A stretch of 64,000 nt of DNA, from assembly GCA_020725265.1 (NCBI GenBank), contig DYFK01000008.1:87846-151845 (forward strand). The letters are read 5' to 3'. Shown here one piece after another: positions 1-9,730 of the stretch; the first letter of the stretch is position 1, and every line of letters starts with the position of its first letter. The notes beneath the pieces are model-generated. The model saw only the letters and a program-made list of their open reading frames with translations. It made no database searches and had not been told where the DNA came from. Source of the DNA: Hydrogenophilus sp. Its GTDB lineage: Bacteria > Pseudomonadota > Gammaproteobacteria > Burkholderiales > Thiobacillaceae. The translations under genes and the position numbers were made by a program.

Positions 1-1
1 C

Positions 2-364
2 ACCAACGGGCCGGCCGCGTTCCTGCTCTACAAGATCAAGGATGTCTGCGAATGGTCGGACGTTGCCTTCAACGTCCATCTGGTGCCGGAAGCCGAACGC
101 GAGCTGCCAACCGAGCCGGCCGGCGATCGCGGCCGCCTGCGCATGACCCTGGTCGACGCCGATGGCGGCGTCATCCGCGCCAAGCGCATCGTCTCGCTGG
201 ACAAGGTGATGACCCAGGCGCTCAAGCACGCCATGACCGAACAGGCGGCGGCGCCGTTCAACCGCGTCCTCTACGAGGCTGCGGTCCAGGAAGTACATGG
301 CCGCCATGCCGATTCCGACGCGCTTGCCCAGGTCGCGGAAGTCATCGAGGCGACGCTGGGCTGA
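2..364 (+). CDS. Hypothetical protein, 5' truncated by window edge
   Basis: Frame is open from base 2 (TNGPAAFLLYKIKDVCEWSDVAFNVHLVPEAER...) through the listed ORF at 83..364 to its stop. Confidence 0.6.
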   Translation, partial: TNGPAAFLLYKIKDVCEWSDVAFNVHLVPEAERELPTEPAGDRGRLRMTLVDADGGVIRAKRIVSLDKVMTQALKHAMTEQAAAPFNRVLYEAAVQEVHGRHADSDALAQVAEVIEATLG

Positions 365-374
365 TCCGCGCGCG

Positions 375-1763
375 ATGATCACCGGGGAAGTCCTTCAGGC
401 GTTGCGCGAACTGCTCGGCGCCGAACGCGTGTTCCGCGATGACGCCACGCGCGCGCTCTACGCCACCGACGAAACGCCGAAATCCTACCTGCCCGAGGCG
501 GTGCTGTTTCCGACCACGCACGAGCAGGTGGTCGGCATCGTGCGTCTCGCCAACCGTCATCTTCTGCCGCTGGTGCCGCGCGGCGCCGGTTCCGGCAACG
601 TCGGCGGCGCGCTGCCGGCGCCCGGCAGTCTGGTGGTCAGCTTCGAATGCATGAACCGCATCCTGGAATTCGATCCGGCCGACCGCCTGATCGTTACCCA
701 GCCGGGCGTGGTCACCGACGACATCGATGCGCTCGCCGCCAGCGCCGGCCTGATGTACGCGCCCGATCCCGGCTCCGGCGGCTACTGCCGGATCGGCGGC
801 AATCTGGCCATGAACGCGGCCGGGCCGCGCGCGGTGAAATACGGCGCCACCCGCGATCATGTGCTCGGTCTGCGCGCGGTCACCGGCGACGGCCGCGAGA
901 TCCGGGTCGGCGCGCGCACCACCAAATACGCCACCGCCTACGACCTCAGCCGCCTGCTGGTCGGTTCGGAAGGCACCCTGGCGCTGATCACCGAAGCCAC
1001 GCTGCGCCTGCTGCCGGCGCCGGAGGCGGTGGCCAGCCTGCGCGTCTGCTTCGACAGCGATACCGCCGCCTGCGCCGCCGTTGGCCGGATCATGGCCCAG
1101 CCGGTGCTGCCCTGCGCGCTGGAATTCATGGACCGGCGCGCGATCGACGCGATCCGCGAATACGGCGTCGCCGACGGCCTGCCGGCCGGTACCCGCGCCT
1201 TGCTGATGGTCGAGGCGGACGGCGCCGCCGATCAGTTGCCACGCCAGATCGCCGCGCTGGAAGCAGCGCTGGCCGGCGCCGGCCTGCTGGAAATCCGCAG
1301 TGGCTTCACGCCGGCCGACATCGCCCGGCTGTGGACCGCGCGCAAGTCGTTGTCGCACGCGGTCAAGAAGATCGCGCCGCTCAAGATCAACGAGGACGTC
1401 GTCGTGCCGGTCTCGCGTCTGGCCGAACTGGTCGGCGCCATCGACGCGCTGGCGGCGACCTGGCGGCTGCCCATTGTCAGTTTCGGCCACGCCGGCAACG
1501 GCAACCTGCACGTCAACCTGATGGTGCATCCGGACGACGCCGACGAAATGGCGCGCGCCGGCGCCTGTCACGATGCCTTGATCGAAACCGTGCTCGGTCT
1601 CGGCGGCAGCCTGTCCGGGGAGCATGGCATCGGCAGCGAGAAACGCCGTTACGTGGCGCGTGAACTGGACGCCGAGACCCTGGCCCTGATGCGCGACCTG
1701 AAGCGCTGGTTCGATCCCAACGGCATCCTCAATCCGGGCAAGAAACTGCCTGACCCGTCCTGA
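375..1763 (+). CDS. FAD-binding oxidase, glycolate oxidase GlcD / D-lactate dehydrogenase family
   Basis: PRGAGSGNVGGALP, GGNLAMNAAGPRAVKYGATRDHVLGL, FGHAGNGNLHVN, SGEHGIGSEKRRY; internal ATG at 375. Confidence 0.9.
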   Translation: MITGEVLQALRELLGAERVFRDDATRALYATDETPKSYLPEAVLFPTTHEQVVGIVRLANRHLLPLVPRGAGSGNVGGALPAPGSLVVSFECMNRILEFDPADRLIVTQPGVVTDDIDALAASAGLMYAPDPGSGGYCRIGGNLAMNAAGPRAVKYGATRDHVLGLRAVTGDGREIRVGARTTKYATAYDLSRLLVGSEGTLALITEATLRLLPAPEAVASLRVCFDSDTAACAAVGRIMAQPVLPCALEFMDRRAIDAIREYGVADGLPAGTRALLMVEADGAADQLPRQIAALEAALAGAGLLEIRSGFTPADIARLWTARKSLSHAVKKIAPLKINEDVVVPVSRLAELVGAIDALAATWRLPIVSFGHAGNGNLHVNLMVHPDDADEMARAGACHDALIETVLGLGGSLSGEHGIGSEKRRYVARELDAETLALMRDLKRWFDPNGILNPGKKLPDPS

Positions 1764-1856
1764 GCGTCCGGCGCCGCGCGCGCCCCTTTACAGGGCTGGG
1801 GTATTCCCCGATATTGCGACGTGGTTTTGAACAGACACGAGAATCGAGGAGACGAC

Positions 1857-2594
1857 ATGAAATCCCTGAACAGAATGATCCTGTTGGTCGCGGCGGCGGT
1901 TTCGGTGCTCCTGGTGTTCGGTATCTACCTGCTGTTTTCCGGTTTCGGCGATCGCATGATGCAGAAGGCCGCGTTCTCGCAATCCGCCGTGGTCGCCAAA
2001 CTCACGTTTTCCAGCATGTTCCAGCTCATGAACCAGGGCTGGACGCGCGATCAGGTTATCGCCTTCACCGACAGCGCGGTGGATTCGCTCGGAGAATCGC
2101 CGATGCGCATCGAGTTCCATCGCAGCGAACTGGTCAGCCGCCAGTATGGCGAAGTCCCCCAGGCGGCGATGAACGACGACCTCGCCAAGGTCATGGCCAG
2201 CGGCCGTCCGCGCGAGGTGGCGGGCGACAAGGGCGGCCGCTACTTCTACCCGCTGGTCGCCGACGAGCGCTGCCTGTCCTGTCACGCAGGCATCAAGAAG
2301 GGCGACGTGCTCGGCGCCATCACCGTCGAAGCCAGCTTCGACCGCTTCATCGACGACACCCGCAAACTGTTGATGATGATCCTGCTGCTGATGACGCCGG
2401 CACCGTTCCTGGCCGCCTGGCTGGTCACGCTCTACATCGACAGCCGCGTCAACCGCTTCACCGGCGACCTCGACGCGGTCCTCGACGAAGCCGGGAAAAC
2501 CGGCCAGCCCCCCGATTTCACGCGCATCCGCCCAGCCTGGCACGAGCTCGACGATATCCTGGAGCGCATGAAACGCCTCGTCGGACCGCGCTGA
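1857..2594 (+). CDS. Membrane-anchored heme-c sensor-like protein (DUF3365/Tll0287-like) with no output domain
   Basis: N-terminal TM, CLSCH heme motif followed by GDVLGAITVEASFD, second TM; ends soon after. Confidence 0.65.
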   Translation: MKSLNRMILLVAAAVSVLLVFGIYLLFSGFGDRMMQKAAFSQSAVVAKLTFSSMFQLMNQGWTRDQVIAFTDSAVDSLGESPMRIEFHRSELVSRQYGEVPQAAMNDDLAKVMASGRPREVAGDKGGRYFYPLVADERCLSCHAGIKKGDVLGAITVEASFDRFIDDTRKLLMMILLLMTPAPFLAAWLVTLYIDSRVNRFTGDLDAVLDEAGKTGQPPDFTRIRPAWHELDDILERMKRLVGPR

Positions 2595-2697
2595 CGCGCG
2601 CGGCCGTCATGGCCGGCCGATTGCGGACCGGCCCCGTCCTGTTATCCAGCAATATCCGGCGCGGGATCGGGAGATGACGTGCTATGTGTCGCTTGAC

Positions 2698-2713
2698 TAG
2701 ACCGACCGGTCAA
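2698..2713. promoter_or_regulatory. Putative TetR operator TAGACCGACCGGTCAA
   Basis: Near-identical to the site at 3403-3418; lies just upstream of the TetR start. Confidence 0.75.
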
Positions 2714-2718
2714 CTACA

Positions 2719-3330
2719 ATGCGAGCCATGCAACCCGAAACCGACACCCGCACCCGCATCCTGACCACCGCCCGGGAGATGTTCCACGGCCGCAGCTATG
2801 CCGACGTGGGCATCCAGGAGATCTGCGAGGCGGCCAAGGTGCGGAAGGGCAGCTTCTATCACTTCTTCCCGTCCAAGCGCGATCTGGCCCTGGCGGTGAT
2901 CGACGACATGGCGGAGGACTGGGCTCACGGTTTCGTGGCCGAGGCCTTCGACCAGGATCTGCCGCCCATGGACCGGCTGGATTACATGATCGACGCCGCC
3001 TACTACTGGCAGAAGGCCACCGCCGACCTGGACGGGCGCATGCGCGGTTGCCTGTTCGGCAATCTGGCCCTGGAGATGAGCACGCGCGACGACGTCATGC
3101 GCGCCAAGCTCAACTACGTTTTCGACAAGGCGCGCGACCGTTTCCGCGCCACCCTGGACGAGGCGGTGGCCACCGGCGCCCTGGCGGCGCTGGATGCCGA
3201 AGCCACGGCCACGGCCATGCTGGCCTATCTGGAAGGCGTCATCCTACTGGCCAAGACCCGCGCCGATCCGGACCTGATCCTGCGCCTGGGACCGGCCATC
3301 AAGACCTTGAGGATCGAGATGAGTCACTGA
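2719..3330 (+). CDS. TetR/AcrR family transcriptional regulator
   Basis: N-terminal HTH (TRILTTAREMFHGRSYADVGIQEICEAAKVRKGSFYHFFPSKRDL). Confidence 0.92.
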   Translation: MRAMQPETDTRTRILTTAREMFHGRSYADVGIQEICEAAKVRKGSFYHFFPSKRDLALAVIDDMAEDWAHGFVAEAFDQDLPPMDRLDYMIDAAYYWQKATADLDGRMRGCLFGNLALEMSTRDDVMRAKLNYVFDKARDRFRATLDEAVATGALAALDAEATATAMLAYLEGVILLAKTRADPDLILRLGPAIKTLRIEMSH

Positions 3331-3339
3331 GTTTTTTCC

Positions 3340-3365
3340 GTCATTCCCGCTCAGGCGGGAATGAC
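3340..3365. terminator. Hairpin GTCATTCCCGC-TCAG-GCGGGAATGAC (REP-like/terminator)
   Basis: Perfect 11-bp stem, 4-nt loop, just after the TetR stop; T-run at about 3386-3392. Confidence 0.6.
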
Positions 3366-3402
3366 CCCACCCGCCCATCCGGGCTTTTTTTTGAGTTAGC
3401 AC

Positions 3403-3418
3403 TAGACCGACCGGTCTA
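3403..3418. promoter_or_regulatory. Putative TetR operator TAGACCG-AC-CGGTCTA
   Basis: Perfect 7-bp inverted repeat with 2-bp spacer, 20 bp before the TusA-like start. Confidence 0.8.
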
Positions 3419-3437
3419 CTCAATAAGGAGAAGCACC

Positions 3438-3665
3438 ATGGATTCGAACCAGACCCTCGACGCCCGCGGCCTCAACTGCCCGCTGCCCATCCTGCGCACC
3501 AAGAAATCGCTGAACGCCATGGCGTCCGGCGACACCCTCAAGGTGGTCGCCACCGACCCCGGTTCGCTCAAGGACATGCAGGCCTTCTGCGCCCAGACCG
3601 GCAACACGCTGCTGTCGTCGCAACAAAGCGGCGACGACTATGAATTCATGATCCGCAAGGCCTGA
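3438..3665 (+). CDS. TusA/SirA-like sulfur carrier protein
   Basis: 75 aa; DARGLNCPLPILRTKKSL CPxP motif. Confidence 0.92.
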   Translation: MDSNQTLDARGLNCPLPILRTKKSLNAMASGDTLKVVATDPGSLKDMQAFCAQTGNTLLSSQQSGDDYEFMIRKA

Positions 3666-3675
3666 GGAGACCGCC

Positions 3676-4299
3676 ATGAGCGTCGCGAAACTGCATGCCG
3701 TTCAGGACAACGCCGCCATGCCGACAGTTCTGGCCGGGCTGGAAGCCTGGTTCGACCGCCGCCTGGACGAGAAACTGGCCGAGCGCGAGGCCAACAGGAT
3801 TCCGTCCCTGGCCATCATCGCCACCAAGGGCACCATGGACATGGCCTACCCGCCCTTCATCCTGGCCTCCACCGCCGCCGCCCTGGGCTGGAACGCGTCC
3901 ATCTTCTTCACCTTCTACGGCCTGGAACTGGTGAAGAAGGAGCTCGACATCAAGGTCTCGCCCCTGGGCAACCCGGCCATGCCCATGAAAATGCCGTTCG
4001 GTCCGGACTGGCTGAAGCGCATCAACATGCCGGTGCCCACCCTGGCCGCCAACCTGCCCGGCTTCGAGAGCCTGGCCACGGCCATGATGGAACAGACCGT
4101 GAAGGCCAAGGGCGTGCCCAGCATCCAGGAACTGCGCGACATCTGCGTCGAATCCGGCGTGCGCCTGGTGGCCTGCCAGATGACGGTGGACCTGTTCAAT
4201 TACAGCCAGGACGAGTTCATCCCGGAAATCGCGGAATGGATCGGCGCCACCAGTTATCTGGGCGAGGCGAAGAACGCCGACATCTGCCTGTTCGTTTGA
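3676..4299 (+). CDS. DsrE/DsrF/DrsH-like protein (DsrE2 type)
   Basis: ATKGTMDMAYPPFILASTAAALGW...FFTFYGLELVKK; Cys in VACQMTVDLF. Confidence 0.85.
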   Translation: MSVAKLHAVQDNAAMPTVLAGLEAWFDRRLDEKLAEREANRIPSLAIIATKGTMDMAYPPFILASTAAALGWNASIFFTFYGLELVKKELDIKVSPLGNPAMPMKMPFGPDWLKRINMPVPTLAANLPGFESLATAMMEQTVKAKGVPSIQELRDICVESGVRLVACQMTVDLFNYSQDEFIPEIAEWIGATSYLGEAKNADICLFV

Positions 4300-4306
4300 G
4301 GCGGCC

Positions 4307-5320
4307 ATGACCACGGTCCTGATCACCGGCGCCACCGGCTTCGTGGGCAGCCACGCCCTCGAAGCCCTGATGCGCCGGCCGGCCTTGAAACGGGTCGCGG
4401 CTTGCCGCGATCCCGCCCGTTTGCCGAAAGACTTCACGGGCGAAGTACGCGCGGGCGACCTGCGCGACCCGGACTGCCGCGAACGCCTGCTCGACGGCGT
4501 CGATGTGGTCTGCCACGCCATGGCCTGGACCGCCCTGTTCGGCCATGGCGAACGCAGCCGCGACCTCTACCGGGAACCGACCCTGGCCCTGCTGGAGCGG
4601 GCCGTGGCGCGCGGCACGCGCCGCTTCATCAACGTCAGCACCACCTCGGCCGCCGCGCCGGAACACTCGGCCGACCCCATGAGCCGGGGCATCCCGCGCC
4701 CGTTCTGGCCGCATCTGGCCAGCGTGGTCGCCATCGAGGACGCCCTGCGGGCGTGGGCCGGCGGCGCCACCACGATGGTCAACCTGCGCTTCGGCATCTT
4801 CGCCGGGCGGCGCTACGGCCTGGGCCTGTTGCCCATTCTCGCGCCGCGCCTGAAGGCCCATCTGGTGCCCTGGGTGGCGGGCGGCCGCAGCGGCCTGCCC
4901 ATCACCGCCGGCGAAGACATCGGCGAAGCCATGGCCCTGGCCGCCACGGCGCCGGACCTGTCCGGCTACGAAGGCTTCAACATCGTCGGCCCGACCGTCC
5001 CGACGGTGCGCGAAGTGATCGACTTCCTGCACGCGGAATACGGCCTGCCCCGGCCGCATTTCTCCGTACCCTTCGCCGTGGCCTATCCCTTCGCCTGGCT
5101 GATGGAACAACTCGACCGGATTGCCCCCTGGCCGCCCCTGGTTACCCGCAGCGTCGTGCACCTGCTGGAAGAAACCGGAGCCGATAACCAGCGCGCGGAG
5201 GCAAGACTGGGCTACCGGCCGCGCGTCGGCTGGCGCGACGCCATCCGCCAGCAGATGATGGAAATGGCCAGCCGCCAGCGGCGGCCGATGGCCATGCACA
5301 AGGCCTTGCCGCCGTCCTGA
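4307..5320 (+). CDS. NAD-dependent epimerase/dehydratase (extended SDR)
   Basis: TVLITGATGFVGSHALEAL. Confidence 0.88.
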   Translation: MTTVLITGATGFVGSHALEALMRRPALKRVAACRDPARLPKDFTGEVRAGDLRDPDCRERLLDGVDVVCHAMAWTALFGHGERSRDLYREPTLALLERAVARGTRRFINVSTTSAAAPEHSADPMSRGIPRPFWPHLASVVAIEDALRAWAGGATTMVNLRFGIFAGRRYGLGLLPILAPRLKAHLVPWVAGGRSGLPITAGEDIGEAMALAATAPDLSGYEGFNIVGPTVPTVREVIDFLHAEYGLPRPHFSVPFAVAYPFAWLMEQLDRIAPWPPLVTRSVVHLLEETGADNQRAEARLGYRPRVGWRDAIRQQMMEMASRQRRPMAMHKALPPS

Positions 5321-5664
5321 AAGGGGTAACGGCATGGTGAGCCGTTGTCAGCCGAAACAGTGGCAGGGGATGTGAAGATTCCGAGGGAGAGGTCGGGGGC
5401 GGTTGGAGGTTGCTTTCGGCTTGAACCGACATCCAGATTGGCCGCGCAATTCGTATTGAACGTCTGCTTTGTGGGCGCGTCGGAAATGCTACTGTCGGCC
5501 AGAAGCCGACGGTTGGTGGGGCGTGTTTTAATGTCCCCTATTGCTGGTGAACAGCTTTTCACACCCCGGCGCATTACCGAGGCTGGTCCTAATTTCCAGC
5601 AGAGAGAAATATTTGTTTTGCCACAAATGATATATGCATGAGAATCCAGCCACAGGAGTCATCC

Positions 5665-5895
5665 ATGAATCGTCAAAGATTAGAACGCATCACCCTGGAG
5701 TCCGGTAAGTGTGGAGGGCGCCCCTGTATCCGTGGGTATCGCATCCGTGTTAGCGACATCCTCAGCCTGCTGGGCGCCGGCGCTTCCCATGCCGAAATCC
5801 TTGAGGACTACCCCTTCCTCGAAGACGAAGACATCCTCGCCGCCCTCGACTACGCGGCCATCCAGACTGATCACGCCATTTTGACCGTAGCATGA
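5665..5895 (+). CDS. DUF433 antitoxin
   Basis: ITLESGKCGGRPCIRGYRIRVSDILSLLGAGASHAEILEDYPFLEDEDILAALDYA; overlaps the next ORF by 4 nt. Confidence 0.88.
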   Translation: MNRQRLERITLESGKCGGRPCIRGYRIRVSDILSLLGAGASHAEILEDYPFLEDEDILAALDYAAIQTDHAILTVA

Positions 5896-6224
5896 AGCTG
5901 CTGGTGGATAACCAGTTGCCCCTTGCCTTGGCGAAATTCCTGGCTGCCAACAGTTTCGATTGCCAGCATGTCCAGGACCTCGGCATGGGTGCGACGGATG
6001 ATTGGGTGATCTGGGAATACGCGAAGGTCCATGACATGGCCATCGTCACCAAGGATGAAGACTTCCCATTGATGGCGGACAGACAGGGAAGCATTCCGCC
6101 TCGGGTCGTGTGGGTACGTTTGGGTAATTGCCGCAAGGCAGCCTTGCTGCAAGCCTTCGCCACTTTGCTGTCCGACTTGCGGACATTGCTGGATGACGGT
6201 GGGAGCGTCATCGAGATTCGATAA
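5892..6224 (+). CDS. DUF5615 PIN-like toxin
   Basis: MKLLVDNQLPLALAKFL...IVTKDEDF. Confidence 0.88.
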   Translation: MKLLVDNQLPLALAKFLAANSFDCQHVQDLGMGATDDWVIWEYAKVHDMAIVTKDEDFPLMADRQGSIPPRVVWVRLGNCRKAALLQAFATLLSDLRTLLDDGGSVIEIR

Positions 6225-6275
6225 TCCTGGCGAAAGCACGCCAATTCTCGCCGTGGATAACACCTAACAACAATC

Positions 6276-6512
6276 ATGCGAGTCACCAGCTCCCATATCG
6301 TCGAATGGGCCAACACCCAGGCCAAGCAAGCCCAGACCGAGTTGCCGCGTCTGGTCCGGTGGCTTTGTTTCCTCGCCGGCTCGACCCGCCAGATCGCCTT
6401 TCCCGCTGGGGACTCGACCTACCTTCCAGGCTGGGACGGCAGGCTGTTCAGCGAGCAGGGCAATACCTGTATCACCGGCTACCCGTATAGACAGAATACT
6501 CGTCGGTTCTGA
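6276..6512 (+). pseudogene. Truncated N-terminal remnant of a large, defence-type protein
   Basis: MRVTSSHIVEWANTQAKQAQTELPRLVR...FPAGDSTYLPGWDGRLFSEQGN reads like the start of a long protein; stops at 78 aa followed by non-coding sequence; family recalled, not searched. Confidence 0.4.
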
Positions 6513-6747
6513 GTTTCAGACGGTCGACTACCCCTCACCAGTGACGGCGTCGGCTCGGAAAGAGCCAGCCGAGGATCAAGGAAGCGGACATTCCCGAACG
6601 GTCGCCATGTAGCAGCAGCCACTGACCGTTCAGGCCGTCAGCAGCCAGCCAACATGGGCACAAAGCCCATGCCCCCCGCGGTTCCCCAGCGCACCGTACG
6701 GCCTCCCGGTCCTCGATCACTCAAGGCCCGTTATCCCCGATTCCGCG

Positions 6748-7488
6748 TCACATCTGCCTGAACAGGTGCGCGTAGGTCCGGCTCACGGCCAGTTTCTCGG
6801 GCCGGTTTTTCAGGCTGAGGCTGACCTTGCCGAGCAGGTCGTGGTGGGCGGCGGCGATCAGGCGCACGTTGACCACGGTGCCCCGGTGTACCTGCCAGAA
6901 CTCCGCCGGGTCGAGCCGGGCGATGAGTTCCCTGAGCGGGGTGCGCAGCAGCAGTTCGGCGTCGCGGGTCGCCACGCTGGTGTATTTGTCGGCGGACTGG
7001 AAATAGCACACTTCGTCCACCGCCACGAGGTGTACGTTCTGCCCCACCTGGGCTTTCAGCCAGCGTAGCGGTTCCGGCCGGTCGTGGCCGGCGAGCAGTT
7101 GTCGCAGGCGGGCCAGCAGCGCGTCCGGGGCGGTTCCAGACTGGCGGCGCAGGCGTTCCACGCAGCGGGCCAGGCGTTCGTCCGATACCGGTTTCAGCAG
7201 ATAGTCCGCCGCCGCCTGGTCGAAGGCCCGCACGGCGTGTTCGTCGTAGGCGGTGACGAAGACGATCCGGCAATCCGGCGCGGCGGTGGCCGCCACGTCG
7301 AGGCCGTTCGGGCCGGGCATGCGGATGTCGAGGAAGGCGATGTCGGGGCGCAGGCCGGCCAGGGCTTCGATGGCGGCCTGGCCGTCGTGGGCCAGGGCGA
7401 CGATTTCCAGTTCCGGCCACAGGCGCGCCAGGCGCCGCCGCAGGTCTTCGGCCAGGTGGGGCTCGTCTTCGGCGATCAGTGCCTTCAT
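6748..7488 (-). CDS. LytTR-family response regulator
   Basis: MKALIAEDEPHLAEDLRRRL receiver; C-terminal LytTR domain (VHLVAVDEVCYFQSADKYT). Confidence 0.93.
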   Translation of the reverse strand: MKALIAEDEPHLAEDLRRRLARLWPELEIVALAHDGQAAIEALAGLRPDIAFLDIRMPGPNGLDVAATAAPDCRIVFVTAYDEHAVRAFDQAAADYLLKPVSDERLARCVERLRRQSGTAPDALLARLRQLLAGHDRPEPLRWLKAQVGQNVHLVAVDEVCYFQSADKYTSVATRDAELLLRTPLRELIARLDPAEFWQVHRGTVVNVRLIAAAHHDLLGKVSLSLKNRPEKLAVSRTYAHLFRQM

Positions 7489-8507
7489 CGCGGAATCTCC
7501 AGCGTGGCGGTGACGCCGTGTCCGGGGTTGGCGGACAGGGTGAGGCGGGCCTCTTCGCCGTACAGAATCCGGAGGCGGGCGCGTACATTGTCCAGGCCGG
7601 CGCCGCCGCCGCTGTCCCGCAGGCCGGCGCCGTCGTCCGTGACCCGGATGGTCAGGCGGCCGTCTTCGCGGCGCGCCCGGATGAGCAGGGCGCCACCGCC
7701 CGGCTTGGGTTCGATGCCGTGACGCACCGCGTTTTCCACCAGCGGTTGCAGCAGCATGGGCGGCCAGGGCAGGTCCCGCAGATCGTCCGTCACGTCGATG
7801 CGCCAGCGCAGCCGGTCGCCGAAACGCACGGCCAGGATGTCCAGATAGCGGGTCAGCAGGTCCAGTTCGTCGTCCAGGGTGCCCCGATCGCTCCGGGCGC
7901 GGGCCAGGGCCACCCGCAGCCAGTCGTTCAGGCGTTCGAGCAGGCGGCGGGCGAGGGCCGGGTCGGCGTCGATCAGTCCGGCCACGTTGGCCAGGGTGTT
8001 GAACAGGAAATGCGGTTCGATCTGGGCCTGGAGCATGCGCAACCGCGCCTCCAGTTCCCTTCGTTCCATTTCGCTTTGCCGGAGCTGGCGTTGCTTGACC
8101 TCGGCATCCAGCCGCTGCACGCGCTCGTTGAGGTAGAAGGCGATGCCGCCGAGGCCGCCGAAGAACAGGCCGATCAGCACGGCGGTCCAGGCCCTGGGAT
8201 CGCTCCAGCCGCCTTCGCCGGTGACCCAGGCGCCCAGGCTGACGCCGAACAGGACGCTGGCGGGGAACGTGAAGGCCAGCAGGGGCCAGCGGCGCCAGTC
8301 GCGCACCCGCAGCATCACCGCCGCGTTGGCGGCGCAGATGGACAGGCCGATGCTTTGGGAATAGCTCCAGTTGACCCAGAAACCGTAACCGAATCCGACC
8401 TGGGTCAGCAGACCCGCGATCGCGGTGTTGAAGACCGCCGTCGCCAGCAGGGAGATCAGCCAGTAGCGCGGGGGGGCGGTCATCGGGAGCTGGGTCATGA
8501 CGCTCAT
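7485..8507 (-). CDS. LytS/AlgZ-like sensor histidine kinase
   Basis: QIEPHFLFNTLANV, LQPLVENAVRHGIEP, ATP-binding domain; 4-nt overlap with response regulator. Confidence 0.93.
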   Translation of the reverse strand: MSVMTQLPMTAPPRYWLISLLATAVFNTAIAGLLTQVGFGYGFWVNWSYSQSIGLSICAANAAVMLRVRDWRRWPLLAFTFPASVLFGVSLGAWVTGEGGWSDPRAWTAVLIGLFFGGLGGIAFYLNERVQRLDAEVKQRQLRQSEMERRELEARLRMLQAQIEPHFLFNTLANVAGLIDADPALARRLLERLNDWLRVALARARSDRGTLDDELDLLTRYLDILAVRFGDRLRWRIDVTDDLRDLPWPPMLLQPLVENAVRHGIEPKPGGGALLIRARREDGRLTIRVTDDGAGLRDSGGGAGLDNVRARLRILYGEEARLTLSANPGHGVTATLEIPR

Positions 8508-9730
8508 GGTAGTGCGAGCTTCACGCCCAGGGTAAGGCTGGATGCCACGATGGCGGCGAATTCGCCGCGTGCTCCGTCGTGGTCGCCGCCATCGGCCAGC
8601 CGGGCCAGGATGAAGACCGAGGCGCGGTCGTCGAGACTGCGTTCCGCGTAGCCCGCCAGTTCGTGGCTGCCGTCGGTGAGGTTGCGGGTGAACATGAGGC
8701 GCCAGTAGCCGTCCATGTCCATGAGATTGCTCTGCCAGACCAGGTGGAGGTAATCCCGGCCCAGCAGGGGCGGAGCGTGGCCCAGGGCCAGGCCGGCCAG
8801 GGCCGGCGCGGCGGCGGCGCGGCTGAAATAGGCGGCCTCCTCTCCCGCCCGGTAGCCGTGGCCGTCGTGCAGGTATTCGAGATTCAGGGTGCGGCCGTTC
8901 TCGAAGGTGTAGGTGGCGCCCGCCAGAAAGGTGCCGTGGCGGGGCGAGCGGGGCGCCAGCCGAAAAGGCTGGCCGGCATCCGCCGGGGAGACCAGGGCGT
9001 CGGCCCGGGTGGAACTGGCGAACTCGCCGTAGAGGAGCAGGGCGTCGCTGTAGGTATGGCGGGCATGCAGCCCGGCGAACAGCCCCTGGCCCGGCGTCTT
9101 CGCCAGGGCCAGGCCGGCGGCCCAGTCGCCGCCACGCTGTTCCCCATGCAACAGCCAGCTTCCGCGCAGCCCGTGGGCGTCGTGGCCGTCACCGGCCAGA
9201 TAGGCCAGGGCCAGGCCGCGCTCCGTATCCGGCGTCCAGGCGAGCTTCAGGGCGTCCACGCCGGACAACTCCGCCAGGGGGTTGCCCCGGCCATTGTCGA
9301 AATAGAACGGGCTGGACGGGGAACGGAACTGGGCTGGCCCCCAGTTCAGCACCTCCCGCCCAGCGGCCAGGTTCCAGGCCTCGTCCAGACGCCAGCGCAC
9401 CTGGCCCTGGCCGAGCCAGGCCTCGCCGGCGGCCCGGTCGCCGGACGAGTCGGCTCGGACGCCGAGGATGGGGCGCAGGGTCAGGCGCACACGGCCGCTT
9501 TCCGCCTTCAGGTCGAGACGGACCTCGGCCACGCCATCCCGTTCGGACAGATCGGCGAGGCGGTTGTCTGGATTCAGCACGCTGGTACGGTTCAGGTCCA
9601 GGGTGGTGCCGTAGCCGTACAGGGTGGCGTTCCAGCCAACTTGCCAGTCGCTGGTCTGGGCCCGGGACGTCGGATTGACGAACAGACCGGCCATCAGGAC
9701 GGCCGTCCAGACCGAGATGGGCATATTCAC
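8504..9730 (-). CDS. Outer-membrane beta-barrel-like protein
   Basis: Signal peptide, alternating aromatic/charged strands, no TM helices apparent. Confidence 0.6.
   Translation of the reverse strand: MNMPISVWTAVLMAGLFVNPTSRAQTSDWQVGWNATLYGYGTTLDLNRTSVLNPDNRLADLSERDGVAEVRLDLKAESGRVRLTLRPILGVRADSSGDRAAGEAWLGQGQVRWRLDEAWNLAAGREVLNWGPAQFRSPSSPFYFDNGRGNPLAELSGVDALKLAWTPDTERGLALAYLAGDGHDAHGLRGSWLLHGEQRGGDWAAGLALAKTPGQGLFAGLHARHTYSDALLLYGEFASSTRADALVSPADAGQPFRLAPRSPRHGTFLAGATYTFENGRTLNLEYLHDGHGYRAGEEAAYFSRAAAAPALAGLALGHAPPLLGRDYLHLVWQSNLMDMDGYWRLMFTRNLTDGSHELAGYAERSLDDRASVFILARLADGGDHDGARGEFAAIVASSLTLGVKLALP

Noticed and set aside
6605-6620. TGTAGCAGCAGCCACT as a further GTAGC-N4-GCTAC site
   Set aside because: Second half-site poorly matched and it lies downstream of genes, not in a promoter position
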